Of a stretch of DNA of 64,000 nt, positions 1-8,794 are shown piece after piece. The DNA is taken from NCBI GenBank assembly GCA_964627605.1, contig CAZVGZ010000016.1:16042-80041 (forward strand), written 5' to 3'. Position 1 is the first letter of the stretch, and every line of letters starts with the position of its first letter. The stretch is from CAZVGZ01 sp964627605. GTDB taxonomy: Bacteria > Latescibacterota > MWCZ01 > CAZVGZ01. Both the position numbers and the translations under genes were made by a program. Below the pieces are notes generated by a model. It worked only from the letters and a program-made list of their open reading frames with translations, searched no databases and was not told the origin of the DNA.

Positions 1-307
1 TACCCCACTTATCAGAGTTGTGCCACAACCCGTCTGGATCGCCCAACTCTTCACCGTTGGTGCGACCGTCGCCGTCAGCGTCCAGAGCTGCCAGTGCAGG
101 CGTCCACTCCAGACCCGCACGGTTGAACTGGTCGCCAAAAATGTTCCGGTCTTTTAACCCGTGGCTTGAATGAGGGTCGAGATGGCAGAGGTTGCACTCG
201 TGAACTCGCCCGTTGGGCACAAGTTGCGGAAAACTAAGCTCACCAAAGACATTCGCGGCGAAAAAACATCCGATCGCTGTCACCGCTCCACGCCATTTCA
301 CATTCAT
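1..307 (-). CDS. Secreted temptin-like domain protein, cut by window edge
   Basis: The reading frame starts at ATG 305-307 and runs off the window edge after 102 codons, so the C-terminus is missing. A hydrophobic stretch at residues 7-21 looks like a signal peptide. Residues 31-33 (PNG) are followed by CNLCH at 38-42, and residues 57-95 read FGDQF, WTPAL, then DADGDGRTNGEELGDPDG. This layout (PNG, cysteine pair, FG..F...G..WT, then an Asp-rich Ca-binding-like loop with NGEELGDP) matches temptin domains of secreted proteins. The CxxCH could bind haem or simply form the disulfide of the temptin fold. It was likely exported; its role is unknown. A weak AGGATG lies upstream of the start. Family call is by motif recognition only. 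Confidence 0.6.
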   Translation of the reverse strand, partial: MNVKWRGAVTAIGCFFAANVFGELSFPQLVPNGRVHECNLCHLDPHSSHGLKDRNIFGDQFNRAGLEWTPALAALDADGDGRTNGEELGDPDGLWHNSDKWG

Positions 308-523
308 AGCGGACATCCTACATTCATCTAGGATCACGATGGCACATCGACATCCCGCATGTCGAGGCGTCAGGTAGGCCGAGATGCCAACTTGCACTCT
401 GTTTTCCGGCAGCGCCTCAGCCACTCTACAGCGCTTCGCGCCCTTGGTGAATCGAGTGGAACCGAGCTAAAAAAGTTAGCTGCAATACAGCAAAGTTGGC
501 AAGGGGGCGATCCAACATTGGGG

Positions 524-1495
524 CTAGTCTGACTGTAGCTCGCCAATTGTTCGGAGCCCGCCGAGTCTTGCGCGGTTCGCCACCAATACCACCGCCCCGA
601 CGATCACCGCTAGCCAGAGGGTGCAAAGGCGGACAAACAGGGTGACTACCGCTGCAGCGCCCTCTCCCACGCCTGAGCCGATGAGCATCGCCGCCATACT
701 TCCCTCAGTGGGCCCCAAACCACCTGGAAGCATGCTTAACGCTCCGATCAGCGTACTTGCGGCGTAGACGAAGGAGCTGCGCGCCAGGCCCAGCGCGTGA
801 CCCGAGGCATCCAGAGCCAAATCGAGGGCAACACACTCTGCTAACCACGCCACCAACGCTATGCTCAGCGCCCCGGCCATCTGTCTCATTCCGATCAGGA
901 CTTTGATGCTCCCGTAGGCCTCTTTGAGCGGCTGGGCGGCGCGGCCCACGTATGGCAGAGAACCGAGGGCACCTAGAACGCCATTCACAATCCACTCAAC
1001 CTGGAGCGCCAACCAGAACACCACGACCCCCGCTCCTACTGCGAGAACCACAGGTAGGCCAACATCAAGACCGGTAAGCCCCACCGACGCCAACATCACC
1101 ATCGCCATCACATCGGTCATCCGTTCAGCTATCACCGCCGAAGCCGATGTCGCAACTGGAACGTCAGACAGGTTACGCAGAAAAACGACCTTTACAATCT
1201 CGCCTGCTTTCCCTGGCGTCACGCTGGATACCAGTGAGGCCCATGACACGGTCAGGCTGTCGCTAAGGCGTATGTCGATCCCCAATACCCTCAAATAGAA
1301 GTGGAGCCGCACACCGCGAAGGAAATAGTTGCAGAAGGCCAGCGCGGACATCGGCAGCAACCATCCCCATGCAAAGGTTTGGGCAGCTGCGATTAGGTGG
1401 GTCAGGTCGACGTAGATGGCAAAGCCGACAAAAACCAGGGCTGCTAGCGCCACAGACACCCACAACCCGGACCACAGTCGAAAAGAGGTCGCCAC
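524..1495 (-). CDS. Flippase-like / LPG-synthase TM family membrane protein (UPF0104)
   Basis: A 323-residue integral membrane protein with about eight hydrophobic segments. Recognisable family features are the conserved SSVTPGKAGEIVK segment around residues 90-102 and MLPGGLGPTEGSMA around residues 255-268, both typical of the lysylphosphatidylglycerol synthase TM / flippase-like family (PF03706: YbhN, AglD, MprF N-domain). Family members have been linked to lipid or lipid-linked substrate movement. It is the last gene of the sugar locus and lies 13 bases downstream of the WbpM-like gene, so it is probably co-transcribed. No Wzx-type flippase is present in the window, so a role in moving a lipid-linked sugar is tempting but inferred. 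The product starts MATSFRLW, a normal membrane-protein start. Confidence 0.8.
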   Translation of the reverse strand: MATSFRLWSGLWVSVALAALVFVGFAIYVDLTHLIAAAQTFAWGWLLPMSALAFCNYFLRGVRLHFYLRVLGIDIRLSDSLTVSWASLVSSVTPGKAGEIVKVVFLRNLSDVPVATSASAVIAERMTDVMAMVMLASVGLTGLDVGLPVVLAVGAGVVVFWLALQVEWIVNGVLGALGSLPYVGRAAQPLKEAYGSIKVLIGMRQMAGALSIALVAWLAECVALDLALDASGHALGLARSSFVYAASTLIGALSMLPGGLGPTEGSMAAMLIGSGVGEGAAAVVTLFVRLCTLWLAVIVGAVVLVANRARLGGLRTIGELQSD

Positions 1496-1508
1496 AAATA
1501 CTTCTGGG

Positions 1509-3455
1509 TTACGCCGCTGGGTTCATGGTGAGTAGTGAGGCCGCCAGAGTGGCTTGGGGTGGGGTTTCAACCTCGTCGGGGCCGTAATCTGGGATCAATG
1601 CGGCAAATTCGGCAAAGATGGCTGCTTCGTCCATCGCATCGGCGGCGCGGGTCAACGTGGCGATCGATTTTGTTAGCGACTCAAACGGAATCTGGTTGGA
1701 TTGTGCGCTCAAGATTTTTCTGTGTCCCGTTGAAGTTGGTTTTTCGTCGACATTCCAAAGCTCCTCGTAGAGCTTTTCGCCTGGCCTTAGGCCGATGATC
1801 TTGATCGGTATATCGGTGTGAGGTTCAAAGCCGGACAGTGAGATGAGATGATAGGCCATGTCGATGATTTTCATTGGTTCGCCCATGTCCAGGACGAATA
1901 TCTCGCCGCCCTTGCCCATTGATGCCGCTTGGGTGATAAGCTGCACCGCCTCTGGGATGGTCATAAAAAATCGGCGCATGTTCGGATCGGTGATGGTTAC
2001 AGGCCCACCATTGGCGATCTGCTGTTGAAACAGCGGCACCACGCTGCCGTTGCTGCCAAGCACATTTCCGAAACGGACGGTCATGCACACCGTTCGGCTC
2101 GTTTTTGCGAACCCCTGGACGAAAAGCTCTGCGATCCTCTTTGATGCGCCCATCACACTTGTGGGAGCCACGGCTTTGTCCGTAGAGATAGAGACGAACC
2201 TCTCGGTGCCCAACCGCTCGCACATCTCAACTGCGTTGATCGTTCCGAGGATATTATTGAGCACCGCCTCATGCGGGTGCGCTTCCATCAGCGGAACGTG
2301 TTTGTGAGCCGCAGCGTGAAAAACCATTTGGGGGCGGTATCGGTCAAAGACATGCGCCAAACTGTTCCGACGGCTTACATCAGCAACGCAAGGCTCTACG
2401 CAATCGCTGCCCTCCAGATCTGCAAGATCGTGCTGTAGCTGGAACAGACCGTTTTCACTTCGGTCGAGGCAGACCAGTTGAGCCGGGCTGTATGACAGTA
2501 GCTGGCGGCAAAGCTCTAATCCGATAGATCCTGCGGCACCTGTTACCAGGATGCGTTTGTCCTTGAGCACCGCCGCGAGCTCCTCGGTATTAACCACAAC
2601 GGGTTCCCGACCCAGAAGGTCCTCCAGGCGGATCTCGCGTATTTGCGTCAGCGTGACGCGACCGTCCATGATTTCACGGGGACCTGGCACGGTTTTGACC
2701 TTCACACCAGCCTCTTTGGACACAGCTACCAGATGCCTCATCTCCTCACCAGCAGCAGAGGGGGTGGCAATGATTATCTCGTCCACTTTTTTGCTGCGGG
2801 CGATCTGGGGTATCTCGGTATGGTTGCCCAGCACTCTGACGCCGTGAACAGCCATGTTGCGCTTGCTGGGGCTGTCGTCGATCAAGCCAACGGGTTCATA
2901 GCCCAGGTCGGGCCGGTTCCGCATCTGCCGGATTATCATCTCACCGGCATCTCCAGCACCGACGATCAGCACACGCAGTTTTAGAGAGCCGATCTTGGCG
3001 ATCTTGTGATGATAGAACCTTGCGCCGAACCGTATCCCGCCGATCACAACCAGCGCGAGCAACCATTCGATGACCAGAACCGATCGAGGTAGAGTGTTAA
3101 ATCCGAGGAAATGTAGTGCTATGACATGGATACCAGATGAGGCTGTCAGGGCTTTGATTATCACATACAGGTCATTTACGCTGGCATATCTGTAGATGCC
3201 GCGATAGACCTCAAATAGCAGGAAAAAGAAAAGTGTAATCGCAACCAGTAGGGGGGCGGTCTCCCGGCACAGATCGAACAGGTTCGGCGGGATGTCGCCG
3301 TCAAATCGAACCAGAAATGCGGAGTAGTATGATGCGGCGACGGCGACAAGGTCTGTCACCAGCATTACCGCTCTCAAGCGATGTCGCCAGATTTCCCCGA
3401 AAAACGATAGCATGTGTCGACTTTGGTTAGCTCGCAACCCGAGATGGACCATCAT
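1509..3455 (-). CDS. wbpM: Membrane nucleotide-sugar 4,6-dehydratase (WbpM/CapD family)
   Basis: A 648-residue protein with four N-terminal membrane helices (about residues 28-125), a CoA_binding_3-type Rossmann domain (about 150-270, LRVLIVGAGDAGE) and a large SDR domain with VTGAAGSIGLELCRQL near 310. The active-site stretch STDKAVAPTSVMGASKR carries the Met-x3-Lys pair that replaces Tyr-x3-Lys in this family. Large WbpM-type enzymes turn UDP-GlcNAc into UDP-4-keto-6-deoxy-GlcNAc at the inner membrane, feeding QuiNAc or FucNAc synthesis. The neighbouring SDR and phosphosugar transferase fit the QuiNAc branch. The start could also be Met2 or Met15; I kept the first. About 250 bases separate it from the gene upstream, so it may have its own promoter. 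Confidence 0.9.
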   Translation of the reverse strand: MMVHLGLRANQSRHMLSFFGEIWRHRLRAVMLVTDLVAVAASYYSAFLVRFDGDIPPNLFDLCRETAPLLVAITLFFFLLFEVYRGIYRYASVNDLYVIIKALTASSGIHVIALHFLGFNTLPRSVLVIEWLLALVVIGGIRFGARFYHHKIAKIGSLKLRVLIVGAGDAGEMIIRQMRNRPDLGYEPVGLIDDSPSKRNMAVHGVRVLGNHTEIPQIARSKKVDEIIIATPSAAGEEMRHLVAVSKEAGVKVKTVPGPREIMDGRVTLTQIREIRLEDLLGREPVVVNTEELAAVLKDKRILVTGAAGSIGLELCRQLLSYSPAQLVCLDRSENGLFQLQHDLADLEGSDCVEPCVADVSRRNSLAHVFDRYRPQMVFHAAAHKHVPLMEAHPHEAVLNNILGTINAVEMCERLGTERFVSISTDKAVAPTSVMGASKRIAELFVQGFAKTSRTVCMTVRFGNVLGSNGSVVPLFQQQIANGGPVTITDPNMRRFFMTIPEAVQLITQAASMGKGGEIFVLDMGEPMKIIDMAYHLISLSGFEPHTDIPIKIIGLRPGEKLYEELWNVDEKPTSTGHRKILSAQSNQIPFESLTKSIATLTRAADAMDEAAIFAEFAALIPDYGPDEVETPPQATLAASLLTMNPAA

Positions 3456-3705
3456 GGTGGGTCCGCCGTAACAACTAAAATATGCACGTCGATTGCTGAT
3501 CTGGCAAGGTAGAGTCGCTCAAACGTAGGTGTGATCAGTCTCCTCGCTTGTATGAAATCGCGCTTGGGGCCGTGTTTGGGGAACCTGGTAAACTGAGGCC
3601 ATCACCTGTTCGAGAGTGCTTCTAGAGCGCCTAGGGAGCATCGCGTTGATCGCCTGTGCCCAGAACTCCAACACATTCTCATCATCGCAGGATCGCCGGG
3701 CCTGA

Positions 3706-4749
3706 CTACCGTTCGTCCGGAGACGTTGACTCAGACGAGCGGCTTTCTCTTACCCGTACCACGACGATTAGTGCGGTGAAAAGACACAGCGCCACAACTA
3801 TCACCGCCCACAGTCCGATGGTGGAAAACGGGCGGGAGATTGCCACGACAGCGAGCGCGGTCAGGAGCGCCCCAACCGAACCAAACCAGATGACCACGTA
3901 GTCGTGGGCAAGCCCTGAGATTACCAATCTCTGGTAGAGGTGGGTTCTGTGGGCTTCCCACACCCGATGCCTGCCCAGAAGGCGTCCCAAAAACGTATAG
4001 AAGCCATCGGAGAAGAAGAACCATAACGCCAGCGCCACAAGCAGTATCGCATCGGCCTGTTCGCCGCCCTCCACCTGAAATGGCAGTGCGGCAAACAGAA
4101 ACCCAATAGTCGAAGAGCCTACGTCACCCATAAAGATCTTCGCAGGCCGCCAGTTGAGTATCAGGAATCCCGCAGACGCGCCAGCTATCGCGATACCCAC
4201 CGAACCCAAAGGGCCAGACGACCCAACCGCGACCAGAGCCAGCCCACCAATGATCCCTTGAACGGCTGCATATCCGTCGATACCGTCCAGGAAGTTGTAC
4301 AGGTTTGTCATGCCGACTATCCACAGAATGGATAGCGGAACAGCGGATAATTCGAGACCGAAATCCAACGGCGTCGGAAGAGGGAAATGAGAGAGGCGTG
4401 TCGCTGGATAGACCACCAACGCCGCAGCGGCCAATTGTACCGGCAGACGTACTTTTACTGATAGTCGGAAACGGTCGTCCGCAAGCCCCACCGCCGCCAT
4501 GGCAGCGGCTCCGGCGATGATCTGCCATCGAGGGAGATGAAAGTCCAGGGCGTAACTGACCAAAAGCGCCACGCCGATCCCTGCGACGATACCCAGGCCG
4601 CCGCTTCTCGGAGTTGGCACGGTATGTGAAGAGCGGGTGTTAGGTCTGTCGAGCAGATGTTTTGTGAGGAGCGGTATCAGCGCTCTCGTAGTGCCGTAAG
4701 AGACTGCGAACGCAGCCAGGAGAATTGCAGCGGTGGCTATGAGGGTCAT
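3706..4749 (-). CDS. Undecaprenyl-phosphate sugar-1-phosphate transferase (WbpL/WecA family)
   Basis: A polytopic 347-residue protein of the MraY/WecA/WbpL superfamily, which loads the first sugar phosphate onto undecaprenyl phosphate at the inner membrane. Diagnostic motifs are all present: LADDRFRLS (the DD pair), NLYNFLDGIDG (NxxNxxDGxDG), GDVGSS and the cytoplasmic loop ending in THLYQRL. I chose ATG 4747-4749 because it overlaps the TGA of the upstream gene as ATGA, as elsewhere in this locus; a longer frame to 4794 would add 15 residues with no family likeness. Next to WbpV- and WbpM-like genes it most resembles WbpL-type enzymes that use UDP-QuiNAc or UDP-FucNAc, but UDP-GlcNAc cannot be excluded. 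Confidence 0.88.
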   Translation of the reverse strand: MTLIATAAILLAAFAVSYGTTRALIPLLTKHLLDRPNTRSSHTVPTPRSGGLGIVAGIGVALLVSYALDFHLPRWQIIAGAAAMAAVGLADDRFRLSVKVRLPVQLAAAALVVYPATRLSHFPLPTPLDFGLELSAVPLSILWIVGMTNLYNFLDGIDGYAAVQGIIGGLALVAVGSSGPLGSVGIAIAGASAGFLILNWRPAKIFMGDVGSSTIGFLFAALPFQVEGGEQADAILLVALALWFFFSDGFYTFLGRLLGRHRVWEAHRTHLYQRLVISGLAHDYVVIWFGSVGALLTALAVVAISRPFSTIGLWAVIVVALCLFTALIVVVRVRESRSSESTSPDER

Positions 4750-5684
4750 CCAACAACATCCTGGGGGTGGTCTACCACCCGCGATGGCGACCATTTGAGT
4801 TGCTCTCTGGCGGCTTCGTCTGAAAACGTGAAAGAGGCGGACATCTTGCCCAGCTTACGGCTGTTGAACGGCATCTCCTTGCGCGTCATCCAACCCAACG
4901 CATCGCCCGCCGCAGCGAGCATGTGAGCCGGAAGTTTGGGGAGGTTGCCCGGCTGACGTACGCCGATCCTGCCGGCGAGAGATGACGATAACTCGGCGAA
5001 TGAAGGGTGGTGTCCGTCGGTTAGGTGATAAGTACCTCCATGGTCGGCAGCCAACGGCATCGCATCGGCAACATCACGGGCCAGCACCATGCTTCGTCGG
5101 GCGCGACCGCCTGCGATGTTTACGTATCGCCGGGCTTTGAGCGCAGATACCATTGCGCCCAGATTCCCCACCGGATTCGGTCCGGCGACCAGCGGTAAGC
5201 GCAGGATACTCAACCGTGTGTTTTTGCCAGTGGCCCAACCATGAAGAACATCCTCAGCGTCGATTTTGCTCAGACCGTAAGGATCGGTGGCTTGGCGCGC
5301 TTGATCTTCAGCGATCATTTCGCCGGTCTCAAGACCGTAGACAGCGACGGTGCTGACAAAGAGTATCGCTTCAGGCGGCTCTGAAAGTGACAAAGCACTT
5401 AAGAGGTTTTTGGTGCCTTCGACGTTGACATCAAAAAACTTTCGCGCGTCGTCGTCGGTCTTCGGTATGAAGTGAGCAAGGCCAGCCAGGTGATATACCA
5501 CATCGAAACTCTTTTCGCCCAGATCGATTCCAGGTTGTGTCAGGTCCACGACCATCGTCGGCGTGTCAGGAAGCTCCTCAAGCCCCAATACCGTCACATC
5601 CTCGCCACGCCGTCGGCATCCTTCCACAATCTGCCGCCCAAGGAAGCCGGTACCGCCGGTCACGAGTACACGCCTTGTGCTCAC
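4746..5684 (-). CDS. Extended SDR, WbpV/WreQ-like UDP-4-keto-6-deoxysugar reductase
   Basis: A 312-residue extended short-chain dehydrogenase with the NAD(P)-binding motif VTGGTGFLG (residues 8-16), a catalytic STVAVYG and YGLSK (Tyr-x3-Lys), and the downstream phrase GNLGAMVSALKARRYVNI plus RRSMVLARDVADA typical of the WbpV/WreQ group. Those enzymes reduce UDP-4-keto-6-deoxy-GlcNAc to UDP-QuiNAc. It sits between a GT4 and a WbpL-like transferase, overlapping both by four bases, so translation is likely coupled. Other epimerases share this fold; the QuiNAc assignment rests on the sequence style and the adjacent WbpM- and WbpL-like genes. Confidence 0.75.
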   Translation of the reverse strand: MSTRRVLVTGGTGFLGRQIVEGCRRRGEDVTVLGLEELPDTPTMVVDLTQPGIDLGEKSFDVVYHLAGLAHFIPKTDDDARKFFDVNVEGTKNLLSALSLSEPPEAILFVSTVAVYGLETGEMIAEDQARQATDPYGLSKIDAEDVLHGWATGKNTRLSILRLPLVAGPNPVGNLGAMVSALKARRYVNIAGGRARRSMVLARDVADAMPLAADHGGTYHLTDGHHPSFAELSSSLAGRIGVRQPGNLPKLPAHMLAAAGDALGWMTRKEMPFNSRKLGKMSASFTFSDEAAREQLKWSPSRVVDHPQDVVG

Positions 5685-6892
5685 GTCAGACCGCCCTGGG
5701 CGGCCTGGTGTATCGCGTCCCTCATCCGCATTGAAAGCAGGTCGCGATCAAACTGCTCGACCGCTACTCGCCGAGCGTTGTCCGATATTTCGGCCCTCAA
5801 CAGAGGTTGATCCACCAGCGACTCTATCACGTTCGCCAACGCTTGGGCGTCATCTGTCCGTACGGTGATTCCACAGTTTTCCGTCTTCGTGAGCTGTTTG
5901 ATCCATCCCTGTGTCGTCTGAACGATCGGAATACCCGCAGCGAAAGCGTCGTACATCTTGTTCGGCGACATCGTATCTGTAAAAGGCACAGCTTTGAACG
6001 TTATCAGAGCGCAGGTTGCCCGCCTTAGCCACCGTGCGACCTCTGTTTTGGGCATAAGACCTGTGAACTTTACCGACGAGAGTTTTTGGTCTTGCGCCAT
6101 CGTTTCGAGCTGCGCTCGCTCCTTGCCATCGCCGATCAAGACGATCTGGATGTCGGTGCGACCTCGCTCGTTGAGAACCCCGGCTGCTCGGACTATCTGT
6201 GCGCAGTCGTCCGCTTGCCCCAGAGTGCCGGTATAGAGCGCAAGGGGTCGGTCTTCGTCCAACCCTTCCGGCGCAGGTCTAGTGTCTTCTGAGCCAAACA
6301 GGTCGTGGTCAGACGCATTGGGAACCGTCACTACGTCAGCGTCAGGGTGGGATTGCAGAACCCCTTCGGCCATCCCCTCAGATAGCGCGATAACTTTTGA
6401 GGCCGCTCGATAGCATATCTGCTCAAACCCACGTGCAAGCCAGACGATCCATCGCCGCTTTAGATAACCCAGTTCGATCGCTCCTTGCGGCCAAAGGTCT
6501 CTGACCTCAAACACAAACGGTTTTCGCCGCAGAAAGCGGCCTAAAAGACCTGGGATTCCCGCTGTAATCGGCCCCGATGACGCCACCACCACATCGGCTT
6601 TCAGGGTCATTGCGTACCAGGAGGCTATCGCGGCGTAGGCCAAAAACGTCCAGATTCGGGCGAGCATTCCGTGCTTATTTGACAACCGCACGTTTATCGC
6701 TTTGATCTCAATCCCCTCCACATCGAACGTCTCAACTATCGATGTGGGCATCAGGTCAGATTTGTCGTATACGCTCGTTACCACAGTCACGCTGTCGCCT
6801 GCGGCGACCCACCGCTTGGCAAACTCGTAGACGCGAGTGCCCCATGCACCCTTTGGAGTGGTGAAATACTGGTAGAAATAGAGTATTCGCAT
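5681..6892 (-). CDS. GT4 glycosyltransferase, WbuB-like
   Basis: A 403-residue GT-B fold glycosyltransferase. The N-terminus (MRILYFYQYF, then GAWGTRVYEFAKRW) and the stretch VEVRDLWP-like FEVRDLWPQGAIELGY near residue 140 match the WbuB/fucosaminyl-transferase group; the C-terminal half has the donor-binding region LYTGTLG, LIGDG and a Glu-poor variant around MYDAFAAGIPIVQT. It should add the second sugar onto the lipid-linked primer on the cytoplasmic face. It overlaps the downstream SDR by four bases. Upstream, 294 bases without a gene separate it from the Wzi gene, so a promoter there is possible; I saw no convincing one. Confidence 0.82.
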   Translation of the reverse strand: MRILYFYQYFTTPKGAWGTRVYEFAKRWVAAGDSVTVVTSVYDKSDLMPTSIVETFDVEGIEIKAINVRLSNKHGMLARIWTFLAYAAIASWYAMTLKADVVVASSGPITAGIPGLLGRFLRRKPFVFEVRDLWPQGAIELGYLKRRWIVWLARGFEQICYRAASKVIALSEGMAEGVLQSHPDADVVTVPNASDHDLFGSEDTRPAPEGLDEDRPLALYTGTLGQADDCAQIVRAAGVLNERGRTDIQIVLIGDGKERAQLETMAQDQKLSSVKFTGLMPKTEVARWLRRATCALITFKAVPFTDTMSPNKMYDAFAAGIPIVQTTQGWIKQLTKTENCGITVRTDDAQALANVIESLVDQPLLRAEISDNARRVAVEQFDRDLLSMRMRDAIHQAAQGGLT

Positions 6893-7186
6893 TGAGCGAT
6901 GAGTAGCCGGCTAAGTGTGATGTCGTTTGGTCGGACGCCCACTCTCGACTTCCCATGGCGGTCCGGTTGACCGAATCAGCTATGAGAGGTTCGCTATTTG
7001 GCTAGGGTGGACGCAAGTATAGGTCGATTCGGAATGGGGCGGAACGTGCGATGGCTTCTGGGTCTGGCGGCCATCTCGTCGCCTGTGGGCTACTGGTAGA
7101 CACGCAGGCGGGTGGATTCATGTGTCGGACCGCGCTCTGAACTCGTCCATCGACCTCGACGTCACCTCACCAACAGCGTGCGACCG

Positions 7187-8794
7187 CTAGAAACCTATCG
7201 GTCCTGGTAGCTGCCAACGGTGCGACCAGCGGTAGCTGAGCGTAAGCAGCCCCAAAGTGCGCCATGAGTGCGCGCCCCCCACGTTCCCTTCGTTGCGAAT
7301 ATGTTGCATCTCCCCTCCAGCCGCCAGCTCCAAACTCTCGCGAACCTGCAAACTGAGTCTGATCCCAACACCAGCCAACCGTTCGACGGTCCCAAAGGGA
7401 AATGGATCGTTAGGATATTCGAACTGTGCGCTTGGGGGAACCGGTTCTGGTGTGGTGACGCGCGTCTCTCCCCTGCGCCTCCAGGTGCCGTAGATGACGG
7501 CTTTACTATTGCGATAAACGGGCTGTCTGAAATGCATATACAACGCATCGCTGTCGGGTCCCATGGGATGTCCCAACAGGCTACCGTCGTTTGTGAACCT
7601 CGCGTGATCTGCTCTTTTTCCGGCGGTGTAGACCCATCTCAAAAGCCTCACATATTCAGCGCCCAGTTCCGATCCACTCATGCCCAGCGGATCGAGCCAT
7701 TTTCCGCCCACTTGCCACCCTATCCGCTGCGGCGACCTGCGATCCAAAGAAACGTCGTCGACCATTAGCGTGCCGTATAACATCGCACGGCGCCGATATC
7801 TGAGAGTAATGTCGATCGCGCTTAGACCGTCGTTGTCCTGCTCGCCGTTAAGCTCTTCAGCAAACAGCCACATCACTGGATTGGATTTACTCCAATCGAG
7901 GGTTCTGCCTGGGCCTCCATAGATCACCATCTCGCTCAAACCGATCTCAATCCACGGAGACGGTTTTAGGACGAGACGATGCGCCGTCAGGAATCGGTGT
8001 ATCTCAGACACAGTTTTTCCTTCTGTGGCGGTGACGAATCCGCCGCTACTGAGTTGCGCGGTGAACGAATCGAACCAGAGGTGGCGCAGCCGAACGTGAA
8101 TGCCGAGATGGTCGAACGAAGGAGCGGTGTGAGACAAGATAAGTGACCCCTCCTGACCGCGACCCCATACGATCGGCAGACGGCCAAACGACACTGACAG
8201 CCACGGCGGACCAAACCTTAGCGCTGCGGTGGTAACCGTTGCGGTCGAGCCCAGGTGACGGGTGAAACTCGGGCCGAGATAGTCGGTGTCATCAAGACCG
8301 TCGGTGTCGGCTTCCATGCCCACTTGATAGCTGACCCACGGGTGGAGTTCGCCCCAGAGGTCCATCCTACCGATGCCTCGCCCATGGTCATCTGGGCCTC
8401 TAGATCGGTGCGAAAGACCCCACCACCTGCTTTGCGTCGGTAGACTCAACCCGGTTGTCGCGAAAGCCACGGGCTCCAGCTCTAGCGCCATCCAAGTTGG
8501 GCTAGCGGGCTTCGGTCCGAGACGTTTTGAGAGGTCGAGGACCATCTGTCTCTCGTAATCACCAGCTAGCGTGTCAGCATTCGCAAAAAGCGGCGACAAA
8601 GCCAACCGAATTTCGCGGCTCGTCCACGGCTGTGTCGTGGCTGGCCAGCTCCCAAAGTAACCCCTTGATTCCATGTCCCGCAGTATAAGGGAGGCAGGAT
8701 CACGCCAATCAACCGTCCGCCCGTCTGCACCAATAACCGCGATGGCAGCCAACACAGGCCAAAGGGACGGCTTGATGAAAGGCGGACACCTCAT
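7187..8794 (-). CDS. Wzi-family capsule assembly outer-membrane protein
   Basis: A 535-residue protein with an N-terminal signal-like segment (residues 7-24) and long alternating beta-strand sequence. Features of the capsule assembly Wzi family (PF14052) are visible: the early SREIRLAL helix-like region, the barrel phrases YQVGMEADTDGLDDTDY, LPIVWGRGQEGSLILS and NPVMWLFAEELNGEQDNDG. Wzi proteins form an 18-strand outer-membrane barrel and help anchor or organise surface polysaccharide. Its position inside the sugar locus, overlapping asnB by four bases (ATGA), agrees with that role. The fit is by family motifs; the ligand is unknown. Confidence 0.8.
   Translation of the reverse strand: MRCPPFIKPSLWPVLAAIAVIGADGRTVDWRDPASLILRDMESRGYFGSWPATTQPWTSREIRLALSPLFANADTLAGDYERQMVLDLSKRLGPKPASPTWMALELEPVAFATTGLSLPTQSRWWGLSHRSRGPDDHGRGIGRMDLWGELHPWVSYQVGMEADTDGLDDTDYLGPSFTRHLGSTATVTTAALRFGPPWLSVSFGRLPIVWGRGQEGSLILSHTAPSFDHLGIHVRLRHLWFDSFTAQLSSGGFVTATEGKTVSEIHRFLTAHRLVLKPSPWIEIGLSEMVIYGGPGRTLDWSKSNPVMWLFAEELNGEQDNDGLSAIDITLRYRRRAMLYGTLMVDDVSLDRRSPQRIGWQVGGKWLDPLGMSGSELGAEYVRLLRWVYTAGKRADHARFTNDGSLLGHPMGPDSDALYMHFRQPVYRNSKAVIYGTWRRRGETRVTTPEPVPPSAQFEYPNDPFPFGTVERLAGVGIRLSLQVRESLELAAGGEMQHIRNEGNVGGAHSWRTLGLLTLSYRWSHRWQLPGPIGF

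Noticed and set aside
426..626. A 66-codon frame on the minus strand at the start of the window.
   Set aside because: It overlaps the end of the flippase-like gene and has no family likeness; 310-523 appears non-coding.
3456..3705. A short minus-strand frame (text LEFWAQAINAML) between the WbpM-like and WbpL-like genes.
   Set aside because: Protein-like in composition but without a convincing start or family; may be old gene debris.
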